Below, one piece after another: positions 25,937-34,730 of a stretch of 64,000 nt of DNA; positions within the stretch are counted from its first letter, which is position 1; every line of letters begins with the position of its first letter. The stretch covers positions 1 through 64,000 of the forward strand of contig JAJRPO010000026.1 in NCBI GenBank assembly GCA_024280735.1, read 5' to 3'. The notes under the pieces were generated by a model that had not been told where the DNA came from, searched no databases, and saw only the letters and a list, made by a program, of their open reading frames with translations. This DNA comes from Alphaproteobacteria bacterium (GTDB lineage Bacteria > Pseudomonadota > Alphaproteobacteria > Rhodobacterales > Rhodobacteraceae). The position numbers were made by a program, and so were the translations under genes.

Positions 25937-26007
25937 TTCTATCGTATTGATAGAAGGACTGCCTGAAAACATCTAATGCCGATTGTGAATAGGACTATTG
26001 AAATAGT
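25937..26007 (-). promoter_or_regulatory. Two dyads in the transporter operon promoter region, candidate LysR sites
   Basis: TTCTATC/GATAGAA with a 5-base centre lies at 25937-25955, directly upstream of the ribosome-binding site. ACTATT/AATAGT with a 2-base centre lies at 25994-26007. Both are perfect. The first fits the loose T-N11-A dyad form of LysR sites, and a LysR gene closes this operon. Binding is inference. Confidence 0.5.
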
Positions 26008-26080
26008 GAATGAACCCCTAATTTGCCCTTCGAATTCGTTTTAAATATCCCCCGCGCGGAGCGCAAAAAATACTTACAAT

Positions 26081-26155
26081 AGCGTTTCGGGAAAAACTTG
26101 CCGCGCTCTCAGGCTTTTGGCGATAACTGGTGTATCTGGTATTTCCCGAAACGCT
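26081..26155. repeat. 14-bp perfect inverted repeat with a 47-base spacer
   Basis: AGCGTTTCGGGAAA at 26081-26094 is repeated inverted as TTTCCCGAAACGCT at 26142-26155. The second arm directly abuts the stop codon of the 340-aa gene. Folding would give a long hairpin at the 3' end of that transcript, but there is no clear T tract. It might be a terminator, a REP-like element or a remnant of a mobile unit. Confidence 0.6.
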
Positions 26156-27178
26156 TTAATCAAATGATCCGGCAACCCGCCCCAGCAACATAAACGCCCG
26201 CGCGCTGCGGGTTTCGCTCATTTCCAGCAACTCGCCATCTTCGGCTGTTTTCTCAAAATCAACCAGAATTTTGTCATATTGGCGCAAGAAGTGGTGCGTT
26301 GCGTCGCGAAAAATCGGGTCGTTTTTCAGCCTCGCCTTTGCCAGTGTTAAGGCAGATCGATCCCGAATACCGCCCAGCGCCGTCACCGACAGCCCGCGCT
26401 CGCCTCTGGCAAATTTGCGCCAGACATTTGGCAACGGTTTATCGGGATTTAGATCATCCATATAAATACCGTCTTGCGACAGCAGGGTCAGCACATCCTG
26501 CGAGGCGCGCAACAATTTGCCCAATTGCCGTTCCTCAAAGGCGCGCCGCAACACGCGGAAGCCTTCGCGGTCTTCGGCGTTATCGGGAAAGTTCAGTGCC
26601 TTGATGAATTCCACAACCGAAATCGGCACCCGTTCCGGCCCCACTTCGCCGGACAAAGCCAGGCTTTTCTGATCGGTATGGCCGCCTTCGTCTACTTGCG
26701 CCACCAGTGCCGCAGCACCAACGCGCGACGTGGCCACACCACCGGTAATTGCCAGCGCCTTGGTCGCAAGTTCCGTCAGGCGTTTATCGGTTTGCTGGGT
26801 CAGCGAGGCAATCGCCTCCAGCTGTTTTTGCAGTTGTTGTTGCTGGCCGCTGTCACTTTTGTTGGGGCTATGCTCCAGCACATATTTGATCTGTTCCATG
26901 GATTGACGCAGAACCGTTGCCTCTGTGCGGATCGACCGGATAGACCCCGCCACATAAGAAACCGTCCAGATCAAAACCAGTGGAAAACCAGCGGCCACAA
27001 CCAAAAACACCACGCCAACCACATCGCGGATAACATTAGCAAAAGCACCGGGCACAACCACCAGATATAAAGTGCAGGCCAACAGCCAAACAATCGTCAG
27101 CGCCAGGGAGATACGGACCTCGGCGCCATGATTTTCGGGCCGGATTGGCGGCACCAGTGATTTGTGTTGATCATTCAT
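26156..27178 (-). CDS. Unknown membrane protein with coiled-coil segment
   Basis: The product is 340 residues. Two membrane helices lie at about residues 23-45 and 52-78. A glutamine-rich, heptad-like stretch follows (MEQIKYVLEHSPNKSDSGQQQQLQKQLEAIASLTQQTDKRLTELATKAL), and the remaining 190 residues look soluble and helical. I do not recognise a named family. It lies downstream of greA on the same strand, with a 35-base gap, so the two may be cotranscribed. The C-terminal domain is probably cytoplasmic. Confidence 0.7.
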   Translation of the reverse strand: MNDQHKSLVPPIRPENHGAEVRISLALTIVWLLACTLYLVVVPGAFANVIRDVVGVVFLVVAAGFPLVLIWTVSYVAGSIRSIRTEATVLRQSMEQIKYVLEHSPNKSDSGQQQQLQKQLEAIASLTQQTDKRLTELATKALAITGGVATSRVGAAALVAQVDEGGHTDQKSLALSGEVGPERVPISVVEFIKALNFPDNAEDREGFRVLRRAFEERQLGKLLRASQDVLTLLSQDGIYMDDLNPDKPLPNVWRKFARGERGLSVTALGGIRDRSALTLAKARLKNDPIFRDATHHFLRQYDKILVDFEKTAEDGELLEMSETRSARAFMLLGRVAGSFD

Positions 27179-27213
27179 AAAGCGTTGGTCCTTTCCGGAC
27201 CCGGCATGAGAAT

Positions 27214-27684
27214 TTAGATAAACTTTACACTCAGAACTTCATACGATTTCACACCACCGGGGGTGCGCACTTCGACACTGTCACCTTCTTCTTTGCCGAT
27301 CAAGGCGCGCGCGATGGGCGATTTGATATTAATCATATTGCGTTCCATATCCGCCTCGGTCTCGCCGACGATCTGATAGGTTTTTTCCTCGTCCGTGTCC
27401 TCGTCCACCAATTCAACGGTGGCACCGAATTTGATCGCGCCGGACAGTTTGGTCACGTCAATGATCTGCGCCCGCCCAATGTTCGAATCCAGTTCCTTGA
27501 TACGGCCCTCGATGTGGCTCTGCTGTTCACGCGCGGCGTGATACTCGGCATTTTCCGACAAGTCGCCATGCTCGCGCGCCTCGGCAATCGCCTTGATTAC
27601 CGCAGGGCGATCCTTGCTCTTTAACTGTTTCAGTTCCACTTCGGCAGCTTTATAGCCTGCCGGTGTCATCGGAATTTTTTCCAT
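27214..27684 (-). CDS. greA: Transcription elongation factor GreA
   Basis: The ORF is longer, but the family start [22 protein letters not shown] is at 27684, giving 156 residues, normal for GreA. The N-terminal coiled coil carries the acidic tip [15 protein letters not shown] that enters the RNA polymerase secondary channel and stimulates cleavage of backtracked RNA. The C-terminal FKBP-like domain ends [15 protein letters not shown]. It is divergent from the ETF-QO gene. Confidence 0.97.
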   Translation of the reverse strand: MEKIPMTPAGYKAAEVELKQLKSKDRPAVIKAIAEAREHGDLSENAEYHAAREQQSHIEGRIKELDSNIGRAQIIDVTKLSGAIKFGATVELVDEDTDEEKTYQIVGETEADMERNMINIKSPIARALIGKEEGDSVEVRTPGGVKSYEVLSVKFI

Positions 27685-27901
27685 TTTCGCGGGTATCCAT
27701 AACGTCACTCGAGGCAGAACCATAAAAGTGCGTAGCGCGGCGTGCAAGGGCTGTTGCATCCGACAGGGCAAAATGCTGCATATTTCACCCGATTTCCGCA
27801 CAACGTGACGTTTTTTTTCAGTCGGACATCGTTTTTCTTTCAATTTTTGTGCAGGTCTGATTTATCAACGCGGGCAAGCATATGTGCCAAAAGGAAATAC
27901 C

Positions 27902-29557
27902 ATGTCCGAGATTGAACGGGAATCGATGCCCTATGACGTAGTGATTGTAGGCGCGGGGCCAGCTGGCCTGTCTGCTGCGATCCGCCTGAAACAGCTTGAT
28001 CCGAATATGGAAGTAGTTGTGCTGGAAAAAGGCTCCGAGGTTGGGGCGCATATTCTGTCTGGCGCGGTACTTGACCCATGCGGGTTGGATGCGCTGATTC
28101 CCGACTGGAAGGCCAAAGGCGCGCCGATCACGGTGAAAGTCAAGAAAGACAACTTTCTGGTGCTGGGCGCAGGTGGCGGTTTCCGCATTCCTGAATTCAT
28201 CATGCCACCGCTGTTGAGCAACCACGGCAATTATATCGTGTCCATGGGCAACGTCTGTCGCTGGATGGCGGAACAAGCCGAAGAACTGGGCGTCGAGATT
28301 TTCCCGGGCATGGCCTGTTCGGAACTGGTTTACGGCGACAACGGCGAAGTTAAGGGTGTGGTTGCCGGTGAGTTTGGCTTGAACCCTGATGGCACGCAAA
28401 GCGGCTCCTATGAGCCGGGCATGGAATTGCATGGCAAATATGTTTTCCTATCTGAGGGCGTGCGCGGTTCGCTCGCCAAACAGGTGATTGCGAAATACGA
28501 TCTGGATGCCGATTGCGATGTGGCTAAATTTGGCCTCGGCATGAAGGAAATCTGGGAAGTGAAGCCGGAAAACCACAATGAAGGCGAAGTCACCCACACG
28601 CTGGGCTGGCCGCTGGGCTGGAAATCGGGCGGTGGCTCGTTCATGTATCACCTCGATAACAATCAGGTCTATGTCGGCTATATCGTCGATCTGAACTATA
28701 AAAACCCGCATCTGTTTCCCTACATGGAATTCCAGCGCTGGAAGCATCACCCAAAAATTGCCAAGGTATTGGAAGGCGGCAAACGCATTGCTTACGGCGC
28801 GCGGGCTGTGACCAAGGGCGGCATTCAGTCTGTGCCGAAAACCTGTTTTCCGGGCGGCGCATTGCTGGGCTGTTCTGCGGGGCTGGTGAACCTGCCGCGC
28901 ATTAAGGGCAACCATAACGCCATGCTGTCAGGCAAGGCAGCAGCAGAGGCCGCGTTTGAGGCCATCAAGGCAGGGCGTTCCGGCGATGAGTTGACCGCAT
29001 ATGATGCGGAATTGCGCAGTGGCCCGATTGGCAAAGACCTGACACCCGTACGCAATGTTGCGCCGCTGACGGGGCGCTTTGGCCCGTTGGCCGGCTTGAA
29101 ACTGGGCGGTTTTGATATGTGGTTCCAGACCATTTTCAAATTCAGCCTATTTGGCACGTTAAAGCACGGCAAGAATGACGCGGAATCTACTGGCAAGGCC
29201 GCCGATTATCCGGTGATCGACTATCCGCGCCCTGACGGTGTGCTGAGTTTTGACCGCCTGACCAATGTCAGTTTTTCCGCAACAAACCACGCCGAAGAAC
29301 AGCCCTGCCATTTGCAATTGGCCGACCCAAATCTGCCAATCAGCAAAAACCTGCCAGAGTTCGCAGAGCCTGCGCAGCGGTATTGCCCCGCAGGCGTCTA
29401 CGAAATTCTGCGGGACGACGACGGGTCCAACCCGCGTTTTCAGATCAACGCGCAGAACTGTGTGCATTGCAAAACCTGCGATATTAAGGACCCGTGCCAG
29501 AATATCACTTGGGCCACACCGCAGGGCGGCGAAGGGCCGAATTATCCAAATATGTAA
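27902..29557 (+). CDS. Electron transfer flavoprotein-ubiquinone oxidoreductase
   Basis: AAAGGAAA lies before the ATG at 27902, giving 551 residues. The FAD-binding motif VVIVGAGPAGLSAAIRLK is at residues 12-29. The C-terminal 4Fe-4S cluster is NCVHCKTCDIKDPCQNI, with the fourth cysteine upstream in YCPAGVYE. The enzyme takes electrons from reduced ETF, produced by acyl-CoA and amine dehydrogenases, and reduces ubiquinone in the inner membrane. A GAAA-loop hairpin follows the stop. The ETF subunits are not in this window. Confidence 0.96.
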   Translation: MSEIERESMPYDVVIVGAGPAGLSAAIRLKQLDPNMEVVVLEKGSEVGAHILSGAVLDPCGLDALIPDWKAKGAPITVKVKKDNFLVLGAGGGFRIPEFIMPPLLSNHGNYIVSMGNVCRWMAEQAEELGVEIFPGMACSELVYGDNGEVKGVVAGEFGLNPDGTQSGSYEPGMELHGKYVFLSEGVRGSLAKQVIAKYDLDADCDVAKFGLGMKEIWEVKPENHNEGEVTHTLGWPLGWKSGGGSFMYHLDNNQVYVGYIVDLNYKNPHLFPYMEFQRWKHHPKIAKVLEGGKRIAYGARAVTKGGIQSVPKTCFPGGALLGCSAGLVNLPRIKGNHNAMLSGKAAAEAAFEAIKAGRSGDELTAYDAELRSGPIGKDLTPVRNVAPLTGRFGPLAGLKLGGFDMWFQTIFKFSLFGTLKHGKNDAESTGKAADYPVIDYPRPDGVLSFDRLTNVSFSATNHAEEQPCHLQLADPNLPISKNLPEFAEPAQRYCPAGVYEILRDDDGSNPRFQINAQNCVHCKTCDIKDPCQNITWATPQGGEGPNYPNM

Positions 29558-29564
29558 AATTTCA

Positions 29565-29590
29565 AACCCTCGGCGGAAACGTCGGGGGTT
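29565..29590 (+). terminator. Hairpin after the ETF-QO gene
   Basis: AACCCTCGGCG, loop GAAA, CGTCGGGGGTT forms an 11-bp stem with two G-U wobbles, 7 bases after the stop. No T run follows beyond TT, so it may be a weak terminator or a stability element. Its sequence closely resembles the terminator after rplP. Confidence 0.6.
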
Positions 29591-29698
29591 ATGACAGCCG
29601 GATTTACCAATTGTGAACGCTTTAACCACAAGCTTCATTGTATTGCCAAGCATGGGGCGATACATTCCCTGTGAAACGACAACAGGGAGCCGTTCCTC

Positions 29699-31393
29699 GT
29701 GACATCAATTTTCAAGGCAGTTGGCTTATCGCTGGCGCTGGCGGTAACGCCGGTTATTTCACAAGCACAGGGTTTGGCTGGTGCCTATTTGGCGGGAAAT
29801 CAGGCCAATCGTGACAATAATTATTCCGAGGCAGCGCGGTATTACACCAAAGCGCTGACCCGTGATCCGTCTAGCCCGTTCCTGCTGCAAAATGCCTTGC
29901 TGGCCTTTGTCGCCAAAGGCGACGTTAAACGCGCCACCGCGATTGCCCGCAAAATAGCATCGGGACCGCTGGGCAGCCAATTGGCCGATCTGGTATTAAT
30001 TGCCGATGCGGTGCGCGAGGATGATTTTTCCGAGGCCGCGGCCATTTTAAGCGACGGCGAGGAACGTTTCAGCCCGTTGATGTTTGAATTGCTGTCGGGC
30101 TGGGTGCAACTGGGTCTTGGCCAGATGAGCAGCGCTGTGGCACGTTTTGACAGTATGGAAAACCCCACTGCGATGCGCCTGTTTGGCCAATATCATAAAG
30201 CACTGGCCTTGGCTGTAGTCGGTGATTTCGAAACCGCAGAAAAGATCATTGCCGGTGACGAAAAGGGTAATTTGCGCCTTAACAGAGGCAGCGTTATTGC
30301 TCATGCGCAACTCCTGTCACAGTTGGACAGGGGGGACGAAGCACTTGAAATCCTCGACACAGCGAATGCCGGCACGCAAGATCAAGGCTTGAAACAGCTG
30401 CGTGATGCCATTGCGGACGGGGTGGTCGATTACGATTTCATTCTGGATGCCAAGCAAGGTACTGCGGAGGTGTTCTTTACCCTCGCCAGCGTTCTAACCG
30501 GCGAGCAGAACGAGCGGTTTTCATTGATCTATGCCCGTTTGGCACAATATTTGCGCCCTGACTATACCGAGGCAATTTTACTGACAGCGGAGATTCTGCA
30601 AGACCAAAAACAATTTGATCTGGCAACCAAAACTTTCGCCAGCGTATCGCCCGATGACCCGATGTTTGTAAATGCAGAACTGGGCCGTGCGGATGCGCTG
30701 GAAGACGCGGAAAAACATGATGCGGCGATCGAGGTACTGCGTGGATTGGCGCGCAGCCACGGGAATGTGCCACGGGTACACATGTCACTGGGAGACGTGC
30801 TGCGCAGCAAAGAGCGTTACAGCGACGCAACCGAAGCCTATGACCGTGCGGTTGCCCTGATCCCGGTTCCGGCACCAAATCACTGGTTCCTGTTTTATGC
30901 GCGCGGCATCACAAATGAGCGCACGAATAACTGGGAAGACGCAGAAATGAACTTTCGCCGCGCGCTGGAATTGTCACCCAATCAGCCGCTGGTCATGAAT
31001 TACCTTGGCTATTCCATGGTCGAAAAAGAGATCAACCTAGAAGAGGCGCAAGAGATGATCGAAAAGGCCGTCGCGGCGCGGCCTCAAGATGGGTACATCA
31101 CCGATTCTCTGGGGTGGGTTTTGTATATTGTTGGCAAGTTCGAGGACGCGGTTGCCCCGATGGAACGGGCAGTTGAGCTGGTTTCGGATGACCCGATTAT
31201 CAACGACCACCTGGGCGATGTCTATTGGATGGTAGGGCGTACACGCGAGGCGGAATTTCAATGGCGGCGCGCCTTGTCCTTCAAACCAGAGAAAAAAGAT
31301 GCGGACCGGATGCGCCGCAAGTTGGATGTCGGGCTGGATGCAGTCCTGACCGAAGAAAAGGCGCTGAAAACCGCCTCGGGAAATGAAAATTAG
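29699..31393 (+). CDS. Exported tetratricopeptide-repeat protein
   Basis: A GTG start after AACAGGGAGCC gives 564 residues. A signal peptide ends near SQAQG, and about eight TPR units follow, for example NRDNNYSEAARYYTKALTRDPSSP, ERYSDATEAYDRAVALIP and NWEDAEMNFRRALELSPNQPLVMNYLGYSMVEK. Periplasmic TPR proteins of this kind often scaffold envelope complexes; the partner is unknown. It overlaps ispE by 11 bases, implying cotranscription. Confidence 0.9.
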   Translation: MTSIFKAVGLSLALAVTPVISQAQGLAGAYLAGNQANRDNNYSEAARYYTKALTRDPSSPFLLQNALLAFVAKGDVKRATAIARKIASGPLGSQLADLVLIADAVREDDFSEAAAILSDGEERFSPLMFELLSGWVQLGLGQMSSAVARFDSMENPTAMRLFGQYHKALALAVVGDFETAEKIIAGDEKGNLRLNRGSVIAHAQLLSQLDRGDEALEILDTANAGTQDQGLKQLRDAIADGVVDYDFILDAKQGTAEVFFTLASVLTGEQNERFSLIYARLAQYLRPDYTEAILLTAEILQDQKQFDLATKTFASVSPDDPMFVNAELGRADALEDAEKHDAAIEVLRGLARSHGNVPRVHMSLGDVLRSKERYSDATEAYDRAVALIPVPAPNHWFLFYARGITNERTNNWEDAEMNFRRALELSPNQPLVMNYLGYSMVEKEINLEEAQEMIEKAVAARPQDGYITDSLGWVLYIVGKFEDAVAPMERAVELVSDDPIINDHLGDVYWMVGRTREAEFQWRRALSFKPEKKDADRMRRKLDVGLDAVLTEEKALKTASGNEN

Positions 31394-32246
31394 GCGCATT
31401 GCGCAGGCAAAGGTTAACCTTTGCCTGCATGTGACGGGGCAGCGGGGTGATGGGTATCACCTGCTGGACAGCTTGGTCATGTTCGCCGACCTTGGCGATG
31501 TACTGACGTTTTCCCCTACTGAAATGCTGACCCTTACGATTGATGGCCCGTTTGGCTCTGGGCTGGCAGGCGCCCAAGATAATTTGATTTTGCGCGCTGC
31601 CCGATGTTTTCCTACCGGACGTGGATGCGCGATCCATCTGCAAAAGAACCTGCCGGTTGCTTCCGGCATTGGCGGCGGCTCTGCGGATGCGGCGGCTGCG
31701 CTGCAGGGCTTGGCCGAGGTTTGGGATGTCGACCTGCCAGACAGCCGCGCGCAATTGTCCCTTGGGGCTGACGTACCTGTTTGCGTTGCTGGCGGGGCTG
31801 TGCGGATGCAAGGAGTGGGTGAGGTGATCACCCCGGTTTCCGGCCTGCCAGATTTGCCTGTGGTTTTGGTGAATCCAGGTGTTGGAGTTTCAACACCGGA
31901 AATTTTTGCCAGCCTAGCGGAGAAAGAAAACCCACCGATCACCACCCCGCCAACAGGTGCGCGGAATATCGGGCAGACAGTTGACTGGCTTTCAGCCCAA
32001 CGGAATGACTTGCAAATGGCGGCAGAGCGGAGGATTCCAGTAATTTCTGACGTGCTTGCTGCATTTGAAAACGCCGGCACCGCGTTGGCCCGCATGTCCG
32101 GTTCCGGAGCCACATGTTTCGGGATATTTGAAACGACACAAGAAGCCGCCGCCGCGGCTGAAACACTGCAACAACATCACCCCGATTGGTGGGTTCAGCA
32201 AACTATATTGCGGGGGTCAAACGACGCGGGACACCACAAAATCTGA
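31383..32246 (+). CDS. ispE: 4-diphosphocytidyl-2-C-methyl-D-erythritol kinase
   Basis: The product is 287 residues. GHMP-kinase motifs are visible: AQAKVNLCLHVTGQRGDGYH at the N terminus, the ATP-binding PVASGIGGGSADAAAAL at about 96-112, and the C-terminal RMSGSGATCFGIFET. IspE phosphorylates CDP-methylerythritol in the MEP isoprenoid pathway. It overlaps the TPR gene upstream and, at its 3' end, the opposite-strand polyprenyl synthase gene by 30 bases, a product of the same pathway. Confidence 0.96.
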   Translation: MKIRRIAQAKVNLCLHVTGQRGDGYHLLDSLVMFADLGDVLTFSPTEMLTLTIDGPFGSGLAGAQDNLILRAARCFPTGRGCAIHLQKNLPVASGIGGGSADAAAALQGLAEVWDVDLPDSRAQLSLGADVPVCVAGGAVRMQGVGEVITPVSGLPDLPVVLVNPGVGVSTPEIFASLAEKENPPITTPPTGARNIGQTVDWLSAQRNDLQMAAERRIPVISDVLAAFENAGTALARMSGSGATCFGIFETTQEAAAAAETLQQHHPDWWVQQTILRGSNDAGHHKI

Positions 32247-33242
32247 CACATCCGCCAATAGGTCACGCAGCTCGTGATCCGGCAATTGTGCCAAAGCCAC
32301 CTTTGCTTGCTCTGCCCAGCGCAAGGCCTCAAGGCGGGTTTCCTCCAACACACCATGCTTGTTTAGCAGCGCCATAGCATGTTCCAAATCACCGTCTTCC
32401 TGCCTGCCTTTTTCAATGGTCCGCTCCCAGAACGCTCGCTCTGTCGCGTCACCTTTGGCAATCGCCTTAATCACTGGCAAGGTCAGCTTTCGTTCACGGA
32501 AATCATCGCCGGTATTCTTACCGAGTGACGCCGTCGCCCCGCCGTAATCCAGCAGGTCGTCAACAATCTGGAAACTGATCCCCAAAGCATCGCCAAAATC
32601 ATAAAGCGCCTTGGTAACGTTAGCATCTGCCCCTGCAATCACGCCGCCCACTTCGGTCGCCGCCGAAAACAGCGCTGCGGTTTTGCCGCGTACCACTTGT
32701 AGATAAATCGCCTCATCCGTGGCCAGATCACTGGCAGCGGTCATTTGCAAAACTTCGCCCTCGGCAATCGTAGCCGAAGCATTCGCCAAAATATCAAGCA
32801 CCCTGAGCGAGCCGGTTTCAACCATCAGCTGGAAGGACCGCGAGAACAGGTAGTCACCGACCAGCACCGAAGACTTATTGTCCCACAGAAGATTTGCAGT
32901 AGGCCGCCCCCGACGCTTAGCGCTCTCATCCACAACATCATCGTGCAGCAATGTCGCGGTGTGAATAAATTCGACCGTAGCCGCCAAATGCACATGATAC
33001 GGGCCTTCATACCCACACATCCGCGCCGCCGCCAAGGTAAGCAACGGGCGCAAGCGTTTGCCGCCTGCCTCGACCAAATGCGCAGTAACCTCTGGAATGC
33101 GCGGCGCATGTTTAGACACCATACGCGCGCGGATCAAATCGTTAACCGCGGCCATATCGTCAGCCAGCACAGCGGCCAATTTTTCATGAGGTTTCAACTG
33201 TTTCACACGCTTCACCGTATTTTTATCTCTGCGGCTCGACAA
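32217..33242 (-). CDS. ispB: Polyprenyl diphosphate synthase (octa-/decaprenyl type)
   Basis: The frame from the TTG at 33242 gives 341 residues; in-frame GTGs nearby are alternatives, and the conserved part begins near LKPHEKLAAVLADDMAAVN. The first aspartate-rich motif is LLHDDVVDESAKRRG and the second is QIVDDLLDYGG, with GGKRLRPLLTL binding the substrate diphosphate. The enzyme extends farnesyl diphosphate with IPP to make the ubiquinone side chain; chain length cannot be read from sequence. Its 3' end overlaps that of ispE. Confidence 0.92.
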   Translation of the reverse strand: MSSRRDKNTVKRVKQLKPHEKLAAVLADDMAAVNDLIRARMVSKHAPRIPEVTAHLVEAGGKRLRPLLTLAAARMCGYEGPYHVHLAATVEFIHTATLLHDDVVDESAKRRGRPTANLLWDNKSSVLVGDYLFSRSFQLMVETGSLRVLDILANASATIAEGEVLQMTAASDLATDEAIYLQVVRGKTAALFSAATEVGGVIAGADANVTKALYDFGDALGISFQIVDDLLDYGGATASLGKNTGDDFRERKLTLPVIKAIAKGDATERAFWERTIEKGRQEDGDLEHAMALLNKHGVLEETRLEALRWAEQAKVALAQLPDHELRDLLADVSDFVVSRVV

Positions 33243-33271
33243 ACCACAGATTTTCCCGCTATGCCAGTGGC

Positions 33272-33493
33272 ATGAAAGAACTTCTGCGAACTAACGACCC
33301 GACAATCGTGGCATTTACAACTGCACTACTGCGTGGTGAGGATATAGAGTGCTTTGTGCTCGACGTCCATATGAGCATTCTGGAAGGCAGCATTGGTGTG
33401 ATGCCGCGCCGGATGATGGTGGCAGATGCACATCTGTTCCGCGCCCGTGCCATTTTAAAGGACAATGAAATAGAGCTGCCGGAACAAAAATGA
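33272..33493 (+). CDS. DUF2007 small protein
   Basis: The product is 73 residues: MKELLRTNDPTIVAFTTALLRGEDIECFVLDVHMSILEGSIG, then MPRRMMVADAHLFRARAILKD. This pattern matches DUF2007 (also named putative signal-transducing proteins), resembling the ACT-like PII-related fold. It overlaps the methyltransferase gene by 4 bases, an arrangement suggesting coupling. The function is unknown. Confidence 0.85.
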   Translation: MKELLRTNDPTIVAFTTALLRGEDIECFVLDVHMSILEGSIGVMPRRMMVADAHLFRARAILKDNEIELPEQK

Positions 33494-34254
33494 GCTTTGC
33501 TGTCGATGAATTGACCTGTGACGGGTTTTTGGACGGTAAATTGCGGGTTTTCCAACCCCGAAACGGGTATAGGGCCGCAACGGATCCGGTATTTTTGGCG
33601 GCGGCCGTGCAGGCCAAATCGGGGCAATCTATCCTGGAGTTGGGCTGCGGTGTTGGTGTGGCCAGCCTGTGCCTTGGCTTTCGGATATCCGGTTTGCGTT
33701 TGCTTGGACTGGAGGTTCAGGCGGACTACGCGGATTTGGCCCGCAAGAACGCCAAAGAGAATCACCTGACATTGACGGTGATGCAAAGCGACCTGCAACA
33801 GCTCCCCCCGGAGCTGGTAGAAACATCCTTTGACCACGTGATGTTCAACCCGCCGTATTTTGCCGCAACAAATTTTAGTGCCCCGACAAACGCCGGGAAA
33901 CAGATCGCCCACATAGAAGAAACACCGCTTGGCGATTGGATCAAGGTGGCCTTCAAGCGACTGAAACCGCGCGGCGTTATGACGGCTATTCATTTGGCAG
34001 ATCGTTTGCCGGATTTATTGCGCGCGCTACCCAGAGAGGCCGGCGACATTCGTATCTTGCCGTTGGCCTCACGCGCGGGCCGGGATGCTAAACGGATAAT
34101 TGTCTCTGCGCGCAAAGCCTCCGCAGGACCAACCCGCCTTTTGGCACCCTTTTTAATCCACAACGGGAAGGCCCACCTTGGTGACGGGGATGACTTTGCC
34201 GCCGCTGCGCGGGCCATTCTTAGGGATGGCTCAGCTCTGGCTGAGTTTAGTTGA
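33490..34254 (+). CDS. tRNA1(Val) A37 N6-methyltransferase-like protein
   Basis: The product is 254 residues. The Rossmann motif I is ILELGCGVGVASLCLGFR, and the N6-adenine methyltransferase motif is FNPPYFA, as in TrmN6/YfiC. The N terminus FDGKLRVFQPRNGYRAATDPVFLAAAV resembles that family's substrate-facing start. It probably methylates adenine in tRNA using S-adenosylmethionine; exact position is inference. Its start overlaps the DUF2007 gene (ATGA). Confidence 0.85.
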   Translation: MSFAVDELTCDGFLDGKLRVFQPRNGYRAATDPVFLAAAVQAKSGQSILELGCGVGVASLCLGFRISGLRLLGLEVQADYADLARKNAKENHLTLTVMQSDLQQLPPELVETSFDHVMFNPPYFAATNFSAPTNAGKQIAHIEETPLGDWIKVAFKRLKPRGVMTAIHLADRLPDLLRALPREAGDIRILPLASRAGRDAKRIIVSARKASAGPTRLLAPFLIHNGKAHLGDGDDFAAAARAILRDGSALAEFS

Positions 34255-34367
34255 GCGAAATCTTGCTTATCCAGTCGCCATTAGGGTGTGCTGACTGCAT
34301 CTGCAACAAATTGGTTAATCTTAACGGTTTACACCAGTCAATTTTGGCCAGCTCCCAACATGGCCCT

Positions 34368-34396
34368 ATTGATAATCAATTCTTCATCAATTGATG
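34368..34396 (+). promoter_or_regulatory. Two adjacent palindromes upstream of the YdcH-like gene
   Basis: ATTGATAATCAAT at 34368-34380 and CATCAATTGATG at 34385-34396 are both perfect and share ATTGAT/ATCAAT half-sites. They lie about 80 bases upstream of the small gene at 34476. The half-sites recall FNR/FnrL boxes, but the spacing (1 and 0 instead of 4) does not fit. Confidence 0.45.
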
Positions 34397-34475
34397 TGAA
34401 GTTTTTTGCAGCACTCAGGTGACAGATGCGTTTTTTTGTGGTGCTATGAGTCATAGACAAAACAGGAGGAATACA

Positions 34476-34640
34476 ATGAGCATGAGTTCACACATTACAG
34501 AACTCCAGAAAAAACATTCGGAACTCTCTGACAAGGTCGAGAGTTTTGAGCGACATCCAAGCACCGACGGTCTGGATATCGCTTTGATGAAAAAGCAAAA
34601 GCTCAAACTCAAAGAAGAAATCACCCGATTATCAAGTTAG
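34476..34640 (+). CDS. YdcH/DUF465-like small coiled-coil protein
   Basis: AGGAGGA lies 5 bases before the ATG at 34476, giving 54 residues; the longer ORF start at 34419 has no such site. The sequence MSMSSHITELQKKHSELSDKVESFERHPSTDGLDIALMKKQKLKLKEEITRL is a two-helix hairpin typical of DUF465. Its role is unknown. A clear terminator follows. Confidence 0.88.
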   Translation: MSMSSHITELQKKHSELSDKVESFERHPSTDGLDIALMKKQKLKLKEEITRLSS

Positions 34641-34680
34641 CGCGCTTCGGCAACAAGTTGAAACACATTAGCAGATAACG

Positions 34681-34712
34681 AAAAAGGGCTGGCGCATTTG
34701 CCAGCCCTTTTT
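34681..34712. terminator. Bidirectional rho-independent terminator
   Basis: AAAAAGGGCTGGC and GCCAGCCCTTTTT form a perfect 13-bp stem with a 6-base loop, with T tracts on both strands. It serves the YdcH-like gene on the plus strand and phaB on the minus strand. Confidence 0.92.
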
Positions 34713-34730
34713 GATTCTTGTAGCAGCTTC

